From Variibacter sp. (GTDB lineage Bacteria; Pseudomonadota; Alphaproteobacteria; Rhizobiales; Xanthobacteraceae): a stretch of 32,313 nt of DNA. Below are positions 1-8,496 of the stretch, in pieces. The stretch covers positions 1-32,313 of the forward strand of contig JADGHE010000040.1 of NCBI GenBank assembly GCA_019689555.1, in the 5' to 3' direction. A program made the position numbers and the translations under genes. How positions within the stretch are numbered: position 1 is the first letter of the stretch; every line of letters starts with the position of its first letter. Under the pieces are notes generated by a model. It was not told the origin of the DNA and ran no database searches. It was given only the letters and a program-made list of their open reading frames with translations.

Positions 1-218
1 GGCCACCCCCCGCCGCCCGGGCCTGGCCCGGGGGGCCCCCGGCGCCGCCCCCGGGGGGGGGGGCGCCCGCCCTCCGCCCCTTCCCGCCGCTGCGCGCAGC
101 CGCTGACGCCGCAGCGCCGGCGCGGGGCTCCGGATTTAACCAGTTCGTTATGGAATCGGCCAATGCTTGTCGGCACCGCCCTCCCCCGCCGCCATGCCGA
201 CGGCGTTTTTCCCTCGCC
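1..218. other. Extremely GC-rich low-complexity left edge
   Basis: The first ~125 bases are almost entirely G and C, with alternating C and G runs and an 11-base G run at 53-63. I see no credible coding region here. The composition relaxes only at about 134-150, just before the DUF2336 gene. Such a stretch can be a strong hairpin region or an assembly artefact at a contig edge; the sequence alone does not decide. A possible CtrA-like site at 136-150 is listed separately. Confidence 0.6.
136..150 (+). promoter_or_regulatory. Possible CtrA-like site (TTAA-N7-GTTA)
   Basis: TTAA at 136-139 is followed after seven bases by GTTA at 147-150. This is one mismatch from the alphaproteobacterial CtrA consensus TTAA-N7-TTAA. 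It lies about 70 bp upstream of the chosen DUF2336 start, in an otherwise nearly A/T-free stretch. A motif this short can arise by chance, so this is only a candidate. Confidence 0.22.
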
Positions 219-1292
219 ATGTACGAAGAGCTCAAGAAACTCGCTGAAGAACGTTCGTCCGAGAAGCGCCTCGAACTGCTCCGCAAGCTCAGCGAGATGT
301 ATTTCGAGAATGTCGGCTCGCGCTCGGACATGGAGGAGTTCCTGTTCGCCGAGATCGTGGACCAGATCCTCGACTCGATCGCCAAGCCCCAGAAGGTGGC
401 GGCCTCGACGACCATCGCGGGGCAGGCGGACTTTCCGCATGCGGCCGTGGTGAAGCTCGCCGGCGACCCCGACATCGACGTCGCACGCCCCGTTCTCCGG
501 CAGTCGCCGGTGCTGACCGACGAGGACCTCACGGCCATCGCCGGCCGCGCCTCGCAGGACCACCTTCACGCGATCGCCGAGCGCCCTCAACTCTCCGAGA
601 CGGTGACGGATGTTCTCGTCGAACGCGGCGACCGCAAGGTGGTCCATACCGTGTCGGCGAATCACGGCGCCCGCTTCTCCGACTCCGGCATGAGCGAGCT
701 TCTCGCGAAGGCGCGCGAGGATGTCGATTTGCGCGCGCTCCTGGTCGAGCGCCCCGACCTCTCGCCGGCGGCCGTCGCCAAGCTGCTTCCGCTCGTCTCC
801 GCCAACCTGATCCTGCGGCTCGCGGAACGCGGCTACGACGTCGGCGCGTCCCTGCCGCCCGACATGCTCGCGACCGTAAGCCGCCGCCTCCTCAGCGCGC
901 TGCGCGAGCGCAGGAGCAACATCCGCGACACCGCGACGCTGGTCGAGGCCGTGCGCTCAGGCGAGCTGTCCCTCGACGAAGCCGCGAGCCTGCTCGCGCA
1001 GACGGGGCGGCTCGTGGACCTCTCGGCGCTGCTCGCCACATTCGCGAATGTCGACCGCGACTACCTGTTCAGCCTGCTCGCGCGGGGCCATCTGCAGGCC
1101 GTGATGATCCTGTTTCGCGCGCTCGGCCTGTCGTGGTCGACGCTGCAGCGGCTGCTCGCCGCGCGCGGCAAGAAGCGCAGCGACGCTGCAACCCTGCGGC
1201 CGGACGTTCAGGCCGACTACGAGTCGATCGACCCGGAACTCGCGCGGCGCACCTTGCGCTTCTCCCGCATCCGCCGCGCCGCCGCGTCGTAA
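219..1292 (+). CDS. DUF2336 domain-containing protein
   Basis: A 357-residue, mostly alpha-helical, charged protein. The helical repeat pattern (repeated Ala/Leu-rich helices ending in short turns) and the length fit the DUF2336 family of alphaproteobacteria, whose molecular function is not established. There is no signal peptide or membrane segment, so it is probably cytoplasmic. The open frame extends upstream to an ATG at 150, but the added 23 residues are Pro/Arg/Cys-rich and look non-coding. I chose the ATG at 219, where the protein begins MYEELKKLAEE. It is transcribed alone, ahead of a separate exported beta-propeller gene. The family call rests on overall resemblance rather than a catalytic motif. 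Confidence 0.75.
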   Translation: MYEELKKLAEERSSEKRLELLRKLSEMYFENVGSRSDMEEFLFAEIVDQILDSIAKPQKVAASTTIAGQADFPHAAVVKLAGDPDIDVARPVLRQSPVLTDEDLTAIAGRASQDHLHAIAERPQLSETVTDVLVERGDRKVVHTVSANHGARFSDSGMSELLAKAREDVDLRALLVERPDLSPAAVAKLLPLVSANLILRLAERGYDVGASLPPDMLATVSRRLLSALRERRSNIRDTATLVEAVRSGELSLDEAASLLAQTGRLVDLSALLATFANVDRDYLFSLLARGHLQAVMILFRALGLSWSTLQRLLAARGKKRSDAATLRPDVQADYESIDPELARRTLRFSRIRRAAAS

Positions 1293-1425
1293 CCGCGGTT
1301 TCCGCCTCGACCCGATTTCGCGTAAGCCCCGCCGGGCGATTGGTGTTATCCTACTCCCGAGCGCGGGGTGAACTCGGCGCCGCGCTGCATTCGTGCACGC
1401 CATCCGAGCAGCGGGGAGGCTTTCC

Positions 1426-2592
1426 ATGCAGCGCCATCGTTCGCGACGGCTTGCCCTCGCGGTCGGCGTCGCCGTCCTGCCGTTCATTGCGTCGGGCGCC
1501 GCGGCCCAGATCGTGGTCTCGGCCAACGACAACAAGCAGGTGCTGGTCGACGGCGTGACCACCGTCGCCGAAAATCCCGCGCCCGACACGGTCACGATCA
1601 TCGACCTCGGCGCGCGGCCGCCCCGGATCGTGGGCGAGATTCAGGCGCCGAACAGCGTGCAGGGGCCGCCGCAGAACGTCGCGGTCGCGCGCGACGAAAG
1701 CTTCGTCCTGGTGGCGAGCGCGATGAAGCACGACCCGGCCGACGCGAAGAAGCTCGTTCCGGACAACCGCGTTTCGGTGATCGACCTCAAGGCTTCGCCG
1801 CCGGGCGTCCTCGCCACGGTGCAGGCGGGGGCCGGCGCCTCCGGCGTTTCGATCAACCGCGCCGGCACGCTCGCGCTCGTTGCCAACCGCGCGGACGGCA
1901 CCGTTTCGGTCTTCACCATCTCCGGCAAGACGCTGACCGCCGCCGGCACGGTGGACCTCGGCAATCCCAGATCCGGCCCGTGCCACGTCGCCTTCCTGCC
2001 GGGCGACAAGGCGGCCCTCGTCACGCGCGACGGTGACCACAAGATCTCGCTGCTCGCGATCGACGGCGACAAGGTGGACTACACGAAGCAGGACATGGTG
2101 GGCGGCATCCGCCCCTACAGTCTCGACGTCAGCGCGAAGGGCGATGTCGCGGTGGTCGGCAATCAGGGCGGCGGCCTGGGCGACACGGACGTGATCAACG
2201 TCGTCGACCTCAAAGCCCATCCGCCGCGCATCGTGGACACGATCGCGGTCGGCCAGACCCCGGAGGGCATCGGCATGTCGGCCGACGGCGCCTATGTCGC
2301 GATCACCGTCATGAACGGCTCGAACCGCCCACGCACGCACCAGGCCTACAACGACTTCGGCCTCGTGAAGGTCTTCCGCATCGCCGACGGCCGGCTGAGC
2401 CCCGTCGCGGAGGCCAAGGTCGGCCACTGGTGCCAGGGCATCGCGTTCAGCCAGGACAGCAGCCTGGTGGCGGTTCAGTGCATGGTGGAGAAGGAGGTGC
2501 AGCTCCTCGCCTTCGACGGGAAGGAGCTCAGGCCCGCCGGCGCCATGAAGGTGAGCAGCGGCCCGGCGGGCCTGGGCGGCGCGGCCCCGTAG
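1426..2592 (+). CDS. Exported YVTN-type beta-propeller protein
   Basis: A 388-residue protein with a clear Sec signal peptide at residues 1-28 (basic n-region RHRSRR, hydrophobic core, Ala-X-Ala cleavage region), so probably periplasmic. The mature part is a series of about 40-residue beta-propeller blades with recurring patterns such as 'NRVSVIDLKASPPG', 'GTVSVFTI' and 'VINVVDLKAHPPRIVDTI', as in YVTN/lactonase-like propellers. I see no catalytic residues that would assign an enzymatic activity. A GGGGAGG ribosome-binding site at 1413-1419 is 6 bp before the ATG at 1426 and favours this start over the in-frame ATG at 1393. A binding or scaffold role is possible; the ligand is unknown. Confidence 0.75.
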   Translation: MQRHRSRRLALAVGVAVLPFIASGAAAQIVVSANDNKQVLVDGVTTVAENPAPDTVTIIDLGARPPRIVGEIQAPNSVQGPPQNVAVARDESFVLVASAMKHDPADAKKLVPDNRVSVIDLKASPPGVLATVQAGAGASGVSINRAGTLALVANRADGTVSVFTISGKTLTAAGTVDLGNPRSGPCHVAFLPGDKAALVTRDGDHKISLLAIDGDKVDYTKQDMVGGIRPYSLDVSAKGDVAVVGNQGGGLGDTDVINVVDLKAHPPRIVDTIAVGQTPEGIGMSADGAYVAITVMNGSNRPRTHQAYNDFGLVKVFRIADGRLSPVAEAKVGHWCQGIAFSQDSSLVAVQCMVEKEVQLLAFDGKELRPAGAMKVSSGPAGLGGAAP

Positions 2593-2689
2593 CGGCGGGC
2601 CCGTTCCGCGCGCGCAGCCGACCGGGAGGGCGGGCGCGGCGCACGACGGCGCGATTGCTGCGGGCGGGCGCAGAGGCTACATCAGCCCC

Positions 2690-4435
2690 ATGAGCACCCG
2701 CCCCGCCGATACGCTGGCCATCGCGCTCGCCCAACTCAACCCCACGGTCGGCGACGTGGCGGGCAATGCGGACAAGGCGCGGCGTGCCCGCGCTGCCGCT
2801 GCGCGCGAGGGCGCCGACCTCGTGGTCTTTCCCGAACTGTTCGTCTCCGGCTACCCGCCGGAAGACCTCGTGCTCAAGCCGGCCTTCCAGGCCGCCTGCC
2901 GCGCCGCCGCCGAGGCGCTCGCGCGCGAAACGGGCGACGGCGGCCCGGCCCTGCTGATCGGCTGCCCCTTCGTCGAGGAGGACAGGCTCTACAACGCGGT
3001 TCTCCTGCTCGACGGCGGCCGCATCGCCGCGGTGCGGCTCAAGGTGAACCTGCCGAACTACGGCGTCTTCGACGAGCAGCGCGTGTTCACCGCCGGGCCC
3101 ATGCCGGGTCCGTTCAGCTTTCGCGGCGTGCGCATCGGCGCGCCGATCTGCGAGGACATCTGGTCGACGGACGTGGTCGAGTGCCTCGCCGAGACCGGGG
3201 CGGAGCTGCTGATCGTGCCCAACGGCTCGCCCTATTGGCGCGGCAAGGACGACACGCGCTTGAGCGCGGCCGTCGCCCGCGTCACCGAGAGCGGGCTGCC
3301 GCTGATCTATGTCAACCAGGTGGGCGGTCAGGACGAGCTCGTGTTCGACGGCGCCTCCTTTGCGCTGCACGAGGATTTGAGCCTCGCGCTGCAGCTTCCC
3401 GCCTTCGCGGAGGCGCTGGTGACGACCCGCTGGGCGCGCGCGGGCGCGACCTGGCGCTGCGTCGACGGCCCGTGCGCGAAGCTGGTCGAGGACGGCGACA
3501 AGACCGACTACGCCGCTTGCGTGCTGGGGCTGCGCGATTATGTCGAGAAGAACGGCTTTCCCGGCGTCGTGCTGGGCCTGTCGGGCGGGATCGATTCGGC
3601 GCTGTGCGCGGCGATGGCGACCGACGCGCTCGGCCCCGAGCGCGTGCGCACCGCGATGCTGCCTTCGCGTTTTACCGCGCCGCAGTCGATCGCCGACGCG
3701 GCCGCGATCGCGCGCGCGCTCGGCGTTCGGCACGAGGTGCTGCCGATCGAGGCGGCGGTCGGCGGCATCGCGCAGGCGCTTGCGCCCGCGCTGTCCGGCC
3801 TGCCGCGCGACGTGACGGAGGAGAACCTGCAGGCGCGCGTGCGCGGCGCGATGTTGATGGCGCTGTCCAACAAGTTCGGCCTGATGCTGGTGACGACCGG
3901 CAACAAGTCGGAAATGTCCGTCGGCTACGCCACGCTGTACGGCGACATGAACGGCGGCTTCAATCCGCTCAAGGATCTCTACAAGACGGAGGTCTATCGC
4001 CTCGCGCGGCTGCGCAACGCATGGAAGCCCGACGACGCGCGCGGCCCCGACGGACCCGTGATCCCGACGGGCATTCTCGAGCGGGCGCCGACGGCGGAGC
4101 TGCGCGAGAGCCAGACCGATCAGGACACGCTTCCGCCCTACGAGGTGCTCGACCCGATCCTCGAACGGCTCGTCGAGCGCGACCAGCCGGTCGCCGACAT
4201 CGTCGCCGCGGGCTTCGACCGCGACACTGTGGTGCGCATCGAGCACAGGCTCGCCGTCGCGGAGTACAAGCGCCGGCAGGCGGCGCCGGGCGTCAAGGTG
4301 ACGCTGAGGAACTTCGGACGCGACCGGCGCTACCCGATCGTCAATCGCTTCCGCGATGAGGGCGAACGCCTGCCCACGCCGGACCTGAAGCTGCTGTCGC
4401 ACGCCATTTTGCGCAGCGATGCCGTGGACGTGTGA
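2690..4435 (+). CDS. nadE: Glutamine-dependent NAD+ synthetase
   Basis: A 581-residue two-domain enzyme that makes NAD+ from nicotinic acid adenine dinucleotide, ATP and glutamine in the last step of NAD biosynthesis. The N-terminal nitrilase-like glutaminase domain shows the triad Glu49 (FPELF), Lys118 (RLKVN) and Cys154 (APICEDIW). The C-terminal synthetase domain starts around residue 270 and carries the PP-loop SGGIDSA at 298-304, and further on the TTGNKSEMSVGY segment typical of NadE. The length matches the shorter bacterial glutamine-dependent class. No key residue is missing. The gene is followed by a compact GC hairpin and a convergent DUF2865 gene. Confidence 0.96.
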   Translation: MSTRPADTLAIALAQLNPTVGDVAGNADKARRARAAAAREGADLVVFPELFVSGYPPEDLVLKPAFQAACRAAAEALARETGDGGPALLIGCPFVEEDRLYNAVLLLDGGRIAAVRLKVNLPNYGVFDEQRVFTAGPMPGPFSFRGVRIGAPICEDIWSTDVVECLAETGAELLIVPNGSPYWRGKDDTRLSAAVARVTESGLPLIYVNQVGGQDELVFDGASFALHEDLSLALQLPAFAEALVTTRWARAGATWRCVDGPCAKLVEDGDKTDYAACVLGLRDYVEKNGFPGVVLGLSGGIDSALCAAMATDALGPERVRTAMLPSRFTAPQSIADAAAIARALGVRHEVLPIEAAVGGIAQALAPALSGLPRDVTEENLQARVRGAMLMALSNKFGLMLVTTGNKSEMSVGYATLYGDMNGGFNPLKDLYKTEVYRLARLRNAWKPDDARGPDGPVIPTGILERAPTAELRESQTDQDTLPPYEVLDPILERLVERDQPVADIVAAGFDRDTVVRIEHRLAVAEYKRRQAAPGVKVTLRNFGRDRRYPIVNRFRDEGERLPTPDLKLLSHAILRSDAVDV

Positions 4436-4452
4436 GGCGCCCCGCGGGCGCC
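4436..4452. terminator. GC hairpin between convergent nadE and DUF2865 genes
   Basis: A 7-bp perfect stem GGCGCCC / GGGCGCC with a 3-base loop begins immediately after the nadE stop codon. There is no T tract on either side, so intrinsic termination is uncertain. It may simply limit read-through between the two convergent genes. Confidence 0.3.
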
Positions 4453-4480
4453 CGGCGGCGCAGGCCGCACGACGCTGACG

Positions 4481-5614
4481 CTATTGCGAGGGCAAAAACT
4501 GCGGCCCCACGGTGCGGGGCGAGGCGGCCTGCGGTGGCGGGGCTCCGCTCGCGCCGCGCGCAACGGAAGCCGCGGCCGGCGCATCCGACGCCGCTGGCGC
4601 GGCCTTCGCGCCACGGCGCGCGCGCGAATCCGGGCCTGCGGGTTTCGCCGGCGGCTCTGTCCGCGGCTGGGACAGCGCCTTGGCCTTTTCTTCCGTCACG
4701 ACGATGTCGCCGCGCTCGATCGGATCGTCGCGGACCGCGGCGGCCCAGCTCTCGCCCGGCCGCTTGCACGCGCAGGCGGGGTTGTACTCCTGCCGGTAGC
4801 GGAAGGCGTTCGGCAGCTCGGTATAGGGCCGCCCGTCGATCGACACCGCCTGGGCGATGTCCTCGCCGGGATTGCGATAGACATAGAGCGCGACCTCGGT
4901 CGCCGGGCACGCCCGCTGGCACGCGCGCTCGTCCTCGCGGAAGCGAGCCGGCGTCGTGGCGTAGGAGATCGGGAAGAACGATCCGTCGCACTTGCGCACG
5001 CACACGGTGCGGAAGGTGGACGACTGCGGCGGCGCGCCCGGCGATTCACCCGGCGCGGACGGCGGCGCGGAGCCGCCGAACAGCGTATCGAAGAAGCCGC
5101 GCGGGCGCTGCGGCGCCGCCGTCTGATACTGCGGGCCGCAGCGGTTCTGCGCCAGCGCGATCAAAATCGCCTGGCGCTGCTCGCCGCGGTCGGTGTCGCC
5201 GCCGCGAAGCTGCTGCAGCGTGCCGAGGATGCGATCGAGATTGGTGCGCATGCGCTGGATCTCGGCGCTGAGCTGATCGCATTGCGGCGGCTGGCCGCCG
5301 CCGAAGAGGAAGAACCCGCTGCTCTCGCAGCCCATGCGACGCGACTGCGCGACCATGCGGTCGAGCTCGGCCTGCTGCCGGTTCGCCGCGTCCTCGTAGC
5401 GCCGGATCTGCTCGGCGCGCCCGTCGTCGGCGCCGCGATCGAGCGCGGCGAGCTGCGCTTCAAGGCGGACGCACACGTCGTCGCGCTGCGCCTCGCGGCC
5501 GAACCACGGCGCGCCCTGCGCCACAGCGGCGGAGCCCGCGGCGATCGTCAGGCCGCCGCCGCAAAGGGCGACCGACAGGAATTTCGCGGCTTTCTGCGCC
5601 GTGAACCCGAACAA
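4481..5614 (-). CDS. DUF2865 domain-containing exported protein
   Basis: A 377-residue protein with an N-terminal hydrophobic signal sequence (about residues 10-32, ending SAAVAQ), so probably exported to the periplasm. The middle holds a coiled-coil-like segment followed by the DUF2865 core, recognisable by 'TVCVRKCDGSFFPISYATTP', 'CQRACPATEVALYVYRNPGED' and the Cys-containing 'EYNPACACKR'. The paired cysteines suggest disulfides in the exported protein. The C-terminus is Pro/Ala-rich. The start appears to be TTG at 5614, preceded at a 7-bp distance by AAGGA; I see no better in-frame ATG. The function of the family is not known. Confidence 0.8.
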   Translation of the reverse strand: MFGFTAQKAAKFLSVALCGGGLTIAAGSAAVAQGAPWFGREAQRDDVCVRLEAQLAALDRGADDGRAEQIRRYEDAANRQQAELDRMVAQSRRMGCESSGFFLFGGGQPPQCDQLSAEIQRMRTNLDRILGTLQQLRGGDTDRGEQRQAILIALAQNRCGPQYQTAAPQRPRGFFDTLFGGSAPPSAPGESPGAPPQSSTFRTVCVRKCDGSFFPISYATTPARFREDERACQRACPATEVALYVYRNPGEDIAQAVSIDGRPYTELPNAFRYRQEYNPACACKRPGESWAAAVRDDPIERGDIVVTEEKAKALSQPRTEPPAKPAGPDSRARRGAKAAPAASDAPAAASVARGASGAPPPQAASPRTVGPQFLPSQ

Positions 5615-5934
5615 ATGACCGTCCTTGCCTGGTGCGCGGATCGACGCGCGGGGCGCCCGAACGCAGGGCTCAAGGCGCGACCCTCAGCGCCGCCGGCAGA
5701 TTACCCGATCGGGCGCGCCGATCAATCTTCGCGCCCGCCCGGGCGCCGCCGCAGCTCCTGCGCCTCGGCGCGCAGATTGCAGAGGATTCCGGCGATATTG
5801 AGGGCCGCCCCGGGACGCGCCCCGCGCCCGGGCGACCTGCGCGCCGGATTGGAGGACCTTGCGCAGCGCGTGCGGGGGGAAGCCGCCGCGCCCTGCGCCG
5901 GCGGCGACGTCACGATCGGCCGCGCGCGGCCCGA

Positions 5935-6570
5935 CTACTCGGCATCGGGCTGGTTTTCCGGCCGCGCGTGATCGAAGGCGGCAAGCTTCAGGCACGCGGA
6001 CTCGACGGCGACGATGTTCGGATAATCCTCGATCGGAACCCTGAGCCGGCGCGCGTTGTAGACCTGCGGCACGAGACAGAGATCGGCGAGCGTGACCTGC
6101 GCGCCGAAGGCATAGGGTCCCGGCCGGATCATCGGCTCGATGGCGTCGAAACCCTCGCGCACCCAGTGCGCGTACCAGGTTTTGATCGCGGGCGTGTCCT
6201 GCCCCATGACGTTGCGGAGATAGGCGAGCGTGCCGGAATTGTTCAGCGGATGAATATCGCAGGCGATGATCTGCGCCACCGCGCGCACGCGTGCGCGGCC
6301 CATGGCGTCGGGCGGGAGCAGCGGCGGATCGGGATAGACCTCGTTCAGATATTCGATGAGGGCGAGGGATTGCATCAGCACGTCGCCGCCGTCGAGCGCC
6401 AGCGCGGGCACGCGCATCTGCGGGTTGGTGCGGCGGTATTCCGCGGTCCGGTGCGCGCCGCCGTCCTTCAGCAGATGGACCGGCACGACATCATATGGCA
6501 GCCCCTTGAGATTGAGCGCGATGCGCACGCGGTAGGCGGCGGAAGAGCGGAAGTAGGAATAGAGCTTCAT
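5935..6570 (-). CDS. maiA: Maleylacetoacetate isomerase / zeta-class glutathione S-transferase
   Basis: A 211-residue cytoplasmic GST. The thioredoxin-fold N-terminal domain begins MKLYSYFRSSAAYRVRIAL, matching the zeta-class SSxxxRVRIAL glutathione-binding signature. The helical domain has 'DIHPLNN', typical of MaiA enzymes that isomerise maleylacetoacetate (or maleylpyruvate) to the fumaryl form in tyrosine/homogentisate or gentisate breakdown. The ATG at 6570 has a strong GGGAGGGG ribosome-binding site; longer in-frame extensions upstream are Arg/Pro-rich and look non-coding. It stands next to a TRAP binding protein and near a flavin monooxygenase, which would fit aromatic catabolism. The exact substrate cannot be read from sequence, and a general GST role remains possible. 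Confidence 0.82.
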   Translation of the reverse strand: MKLYSYFRSSAAYRVRIALNLKGLPYDVVPVHLLKDGGAHRTAEYRRTNPQMRVPALALDGGDVLMQSLALIEYLNEVYPDPPLLPPDAMGRARVRAVAQIIACDIHPLNNSGTLAYLRNVMGQDTPAIKTWYAHWVREGFDAIEPMIRPGPYAFGAQVTLADLCLVPQVYNARRLRVPIEDYPNIVAVESACLKLAAFDHARPENQPDAE

Positions 6571-6795
6571 GGCCGAACCCCTCCCTTCGCAAAAGCCGCC
6601 CCGCGCGGCCGGCCGCGGAGGCGTTTTCGCAGGCGCGCGGCGCGCCCGGGTTCGGGCGGCTGTTCGCCGTCCATTCGCAGCACCGCCCTTCGGCCGGACG
6701 CCCGCGCGGCAACCCGCCCGAACGCGCCGGCAAGCAAGGAGAGCGGGGCTCGCGCCGGCCCGCAAACGGGGCCGGCCGCGACGCTTTCGCAAAAG
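6571..6795. other. Spacer upstream of maiA-like gene
   Basis: A 225-base GC-rich spacer between two minus-strand genes. I see no convincing coding region, RNA gene or repeat. It probably holds the leader of the maiA-like gene, including its ribosome-binding site just above 6570. Confidence 0.5.
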
Positions 6796-7890
6796 TCACG
6801 CGCGGCTGCGCATGCGCGCCATGAACGAGTCGAAGGACAGTTCGCCGACCTGCCACCACTGGAGCTGCTCGGCGCGGAACGCGTTCATGGAGTCGAGCGC
6901 CTGCTTGAACGCGGCGTTCGTGCTCGCGATCTCCGCATAAAGGTCCTGGGCCGCCTTGTAGGCCGCCTCCATGATCGGCAGCGGGAACGGCCGCAGCTGC
7001 GCCCCGCCCGCCACGAGCCGCCGCAACGCGGGCGCGTTGACCGCGTCGTACTTCGCCAGCATCCAATTGTTGGCGGCCTCGCACGCGTCCTGGACGATGC
7101 GCTGATAGGCCTTCGGCAGCCGGTGCCACTGCTCCATGTTGACGATGAGGTGCATCATGGCGCCGCCTTCCCACCAACCGGGGTAGTAGTAGTAGCGGGC
7201 GACGCGGTGGAGCCCGAGCTTCTCGTCGTCATAGGGGCCGACGAACTCGGCGGCGTCGATCGTTCCGCGCTCGAGCGCGGGATAGACGTCGCCCGGCGCG
7301 ATCTGCTGCGGCACCACGCCGAGCTTCGCCAGCACCTGCCCGCCCATGCCGCCGATGCGGAACTTGAGTCCCTTGAGGTCGTCGACCTCCTTCAGCTCCT
7401 TGCGGAAGAAGCCGCCCATCTGGCAGCCGGAATTGCCGCACGGAAAGCCGATCACGTTGAACTTCTGCAGCACGCCGTTGATGATCTCCGCCCCGTCGGC
7501 GAAGTGCCACCAGGAGTGCTGCAGCCGCGCGTTGAGCCCGAACGGAACGCCGGTGCCGAACCCGAGCGTCGGCTCCTTGCCGATGTAGAAATAGATCGGC
7601 GTCTGCGCGCACTCGACCGCTCCCGTCGACACGGCGTCGAGCGCCTGCAGCCCGGGCACGATCTCGCCGGCCGAGAAGGCCTGAATCTGGAACTTGTTGT
7701 CGGTCGCCTCCGCCACGTATTTGGCGAGCATCTGCGCGGCGCCGAAGATCGTATCAAGCACCCGGGGGAAGCTCGACGTCAGCCGCCATTTGATCTCGGG
7801 CTGCGACTGCGCGACCGCCGGGGATGCCACCGCCCCGCCCGCCAGCGCCGTCGCCGCCCCTGCCAGGAACTGCCGTCGTCTCAGCGTCAT
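6796..7890 (-). CDS. TRAP transporter solute-binding protein, COG4663/TakP-FcbT1 type (SBP1)
   Basis: A 364-residue periplasmic binding protein for a TRAP transporter, which imports organic acids using an ion gradient. The N-terminus has a twin-arginine signal (RRRQFLAG at residues 4-11, then Ala-rich h-region and AVAQ cleavage). Family marks are 'WRLTSSFPR', '[16 protein letters not shown]', 'GLKFRIGGMGGQVLAKLG', '[10 protein letters not shown]' and '[11 protein letters not shown]', as in TakP (2-oxoacid binding) and FcbT1 (chlorobenzoate). The conserved Arg in 'FRIGG' is the usual carboxylate anchor in TRAP binding proteins. It is the most divergent of three paralogues here; pocket residues differ (WWHFADG, NSGCQMGG). 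No permease gene adjoins it; the only pair in the window is at 13.2-15.7 kb. Confidence 0.9.
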   Translation of the reverse strand: MTLRRRQFLAGAATALAGGAVASPAVAQSQPEIKWRLTSSFPRVLDTIFGAAQMLAKYVAEATDNKFQIQAFSAGEIVPGLQALDAVSTGAVECAQTPIYFYIGKEPTLGFGTGVPFGLNARLQHSWWHFADGAEIINGVLQKFNVIGFPCGNSGCQMGGFFRKELKEVDDLKGLKFRIGGMGGQVLAKLGVVPQQIAPGDVYPALERGTIDAAEFVGPYDDEKLGLHRVARYYYYPGWWEGGAMMHLIVNMEQWHRLPKAYQRIVQDACEAANNWMLAKYDAVNAPALRRLVAGGAQLRPFPLPIMEAAYKAAQDLYAEIASTNAAFKQALDSMNAFRAEQLQWWQVGELSFDSFMARMRSRA

Positions 7891-8012
7891 AGGAAACCTC
7901 GTCCTCCGTCATTGCGCGCCGCACACCGGGCGCTCCGTCCGGCGCGAGCATGCCCTATAATCGGTCTACGCGCCACGCATTCGGGCGGCGGAAGCCGCCA
8001 CAGGAGCATGCG

Positions 8013-8459
8013 ATGAACCATGAAGTGTCCCTCCGTTTGCTGATCCCCCGTCTCGCCCCCCTGTACCGCGCGCTCGGGCCCTGGACGAACCTGCTGGTTC
8101 GCCTGGTCGCGGGCCTTTCGCTCGTGCCGCACGGTCTTCCCAAGCTCGCCAACCCGGCCGGAGCGGCGGCGTTCTTCGAACAGAGCGGCTACCGGCCGGG
8201 CCTGCTGTGGGCCGTTCTGGTCGGCCTGACGGAGGTGGTCGGCGGGCTCTGCCTCGCGGCCGGATTGCTGACCCGGCTCGTCTGCATCCCCATCCTGATC
8301 TTTCTCTTGAGCGCGGTCGCCCATCACGCGCAGTTCGGCTTCGCCTGGAACGAGCGCGGCTTCGAATATCCGCTGTTCTGGTCGATCGTGGTGTTCTACT
8401 TCCTCGTTCACGGCGGCGGCCGCTACTCGATCGACGCCTGGATCGGACGCGAGTTCTGA
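8013..8459 (+). CDS. DoxX family membrane protein
   Basis: A 148-residue integral membrane protein with four predicted hydrophobic helices. The DoxX signature region 'LVRLVAGLSLVPHGLPKLANP', 'GLTEVVGGLCLAAGLLTRL' and the final 'VVFYFLVHGGGRYSIDAWIGR' are clear. DoxX proteins are small inner-membrane proteins often linked to redox or thiosulfate:quinone systems, but most have no known function. The ATG at 8013 has CAGGAGC 5 bp upstream. It is the first gene of a tight plus-strand cluster, 37 bp ahead of the MBL-fold gene, and so is likely cotranscribed with it. Confidence 0.88.
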   Translation: MNHEVSLRLLIPRLAPLYRALGPWTNLLVRLVAGLSLVPHGLPKLANPAGAAAFFEQSGYRPGLLWAVLVGLTEVVGGLCLAAGLLTRLVCIPILIFLLSAVAHHAQFGFAWNERGFEYPLFWSIVVFYFLVHGGGRYSIDAWIGREF

Positions 8460-8496
8460 CCCGATTGTGCCGCGCACCAGCAACGGGGTGATCCCC

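Noticed and set aside
2528-4402. A 624-codon open frame on the minus strand, and similar long antisense frames across the window (for example 13841-15724 and 16226-18679)
   Set aside because: They lie exactly opposite well-supported genes (nadE, dctM, TRAP binding proteins), are Arg/Ala/Gly-rich without recognisable motifs, and are expected in high-GC DNA.
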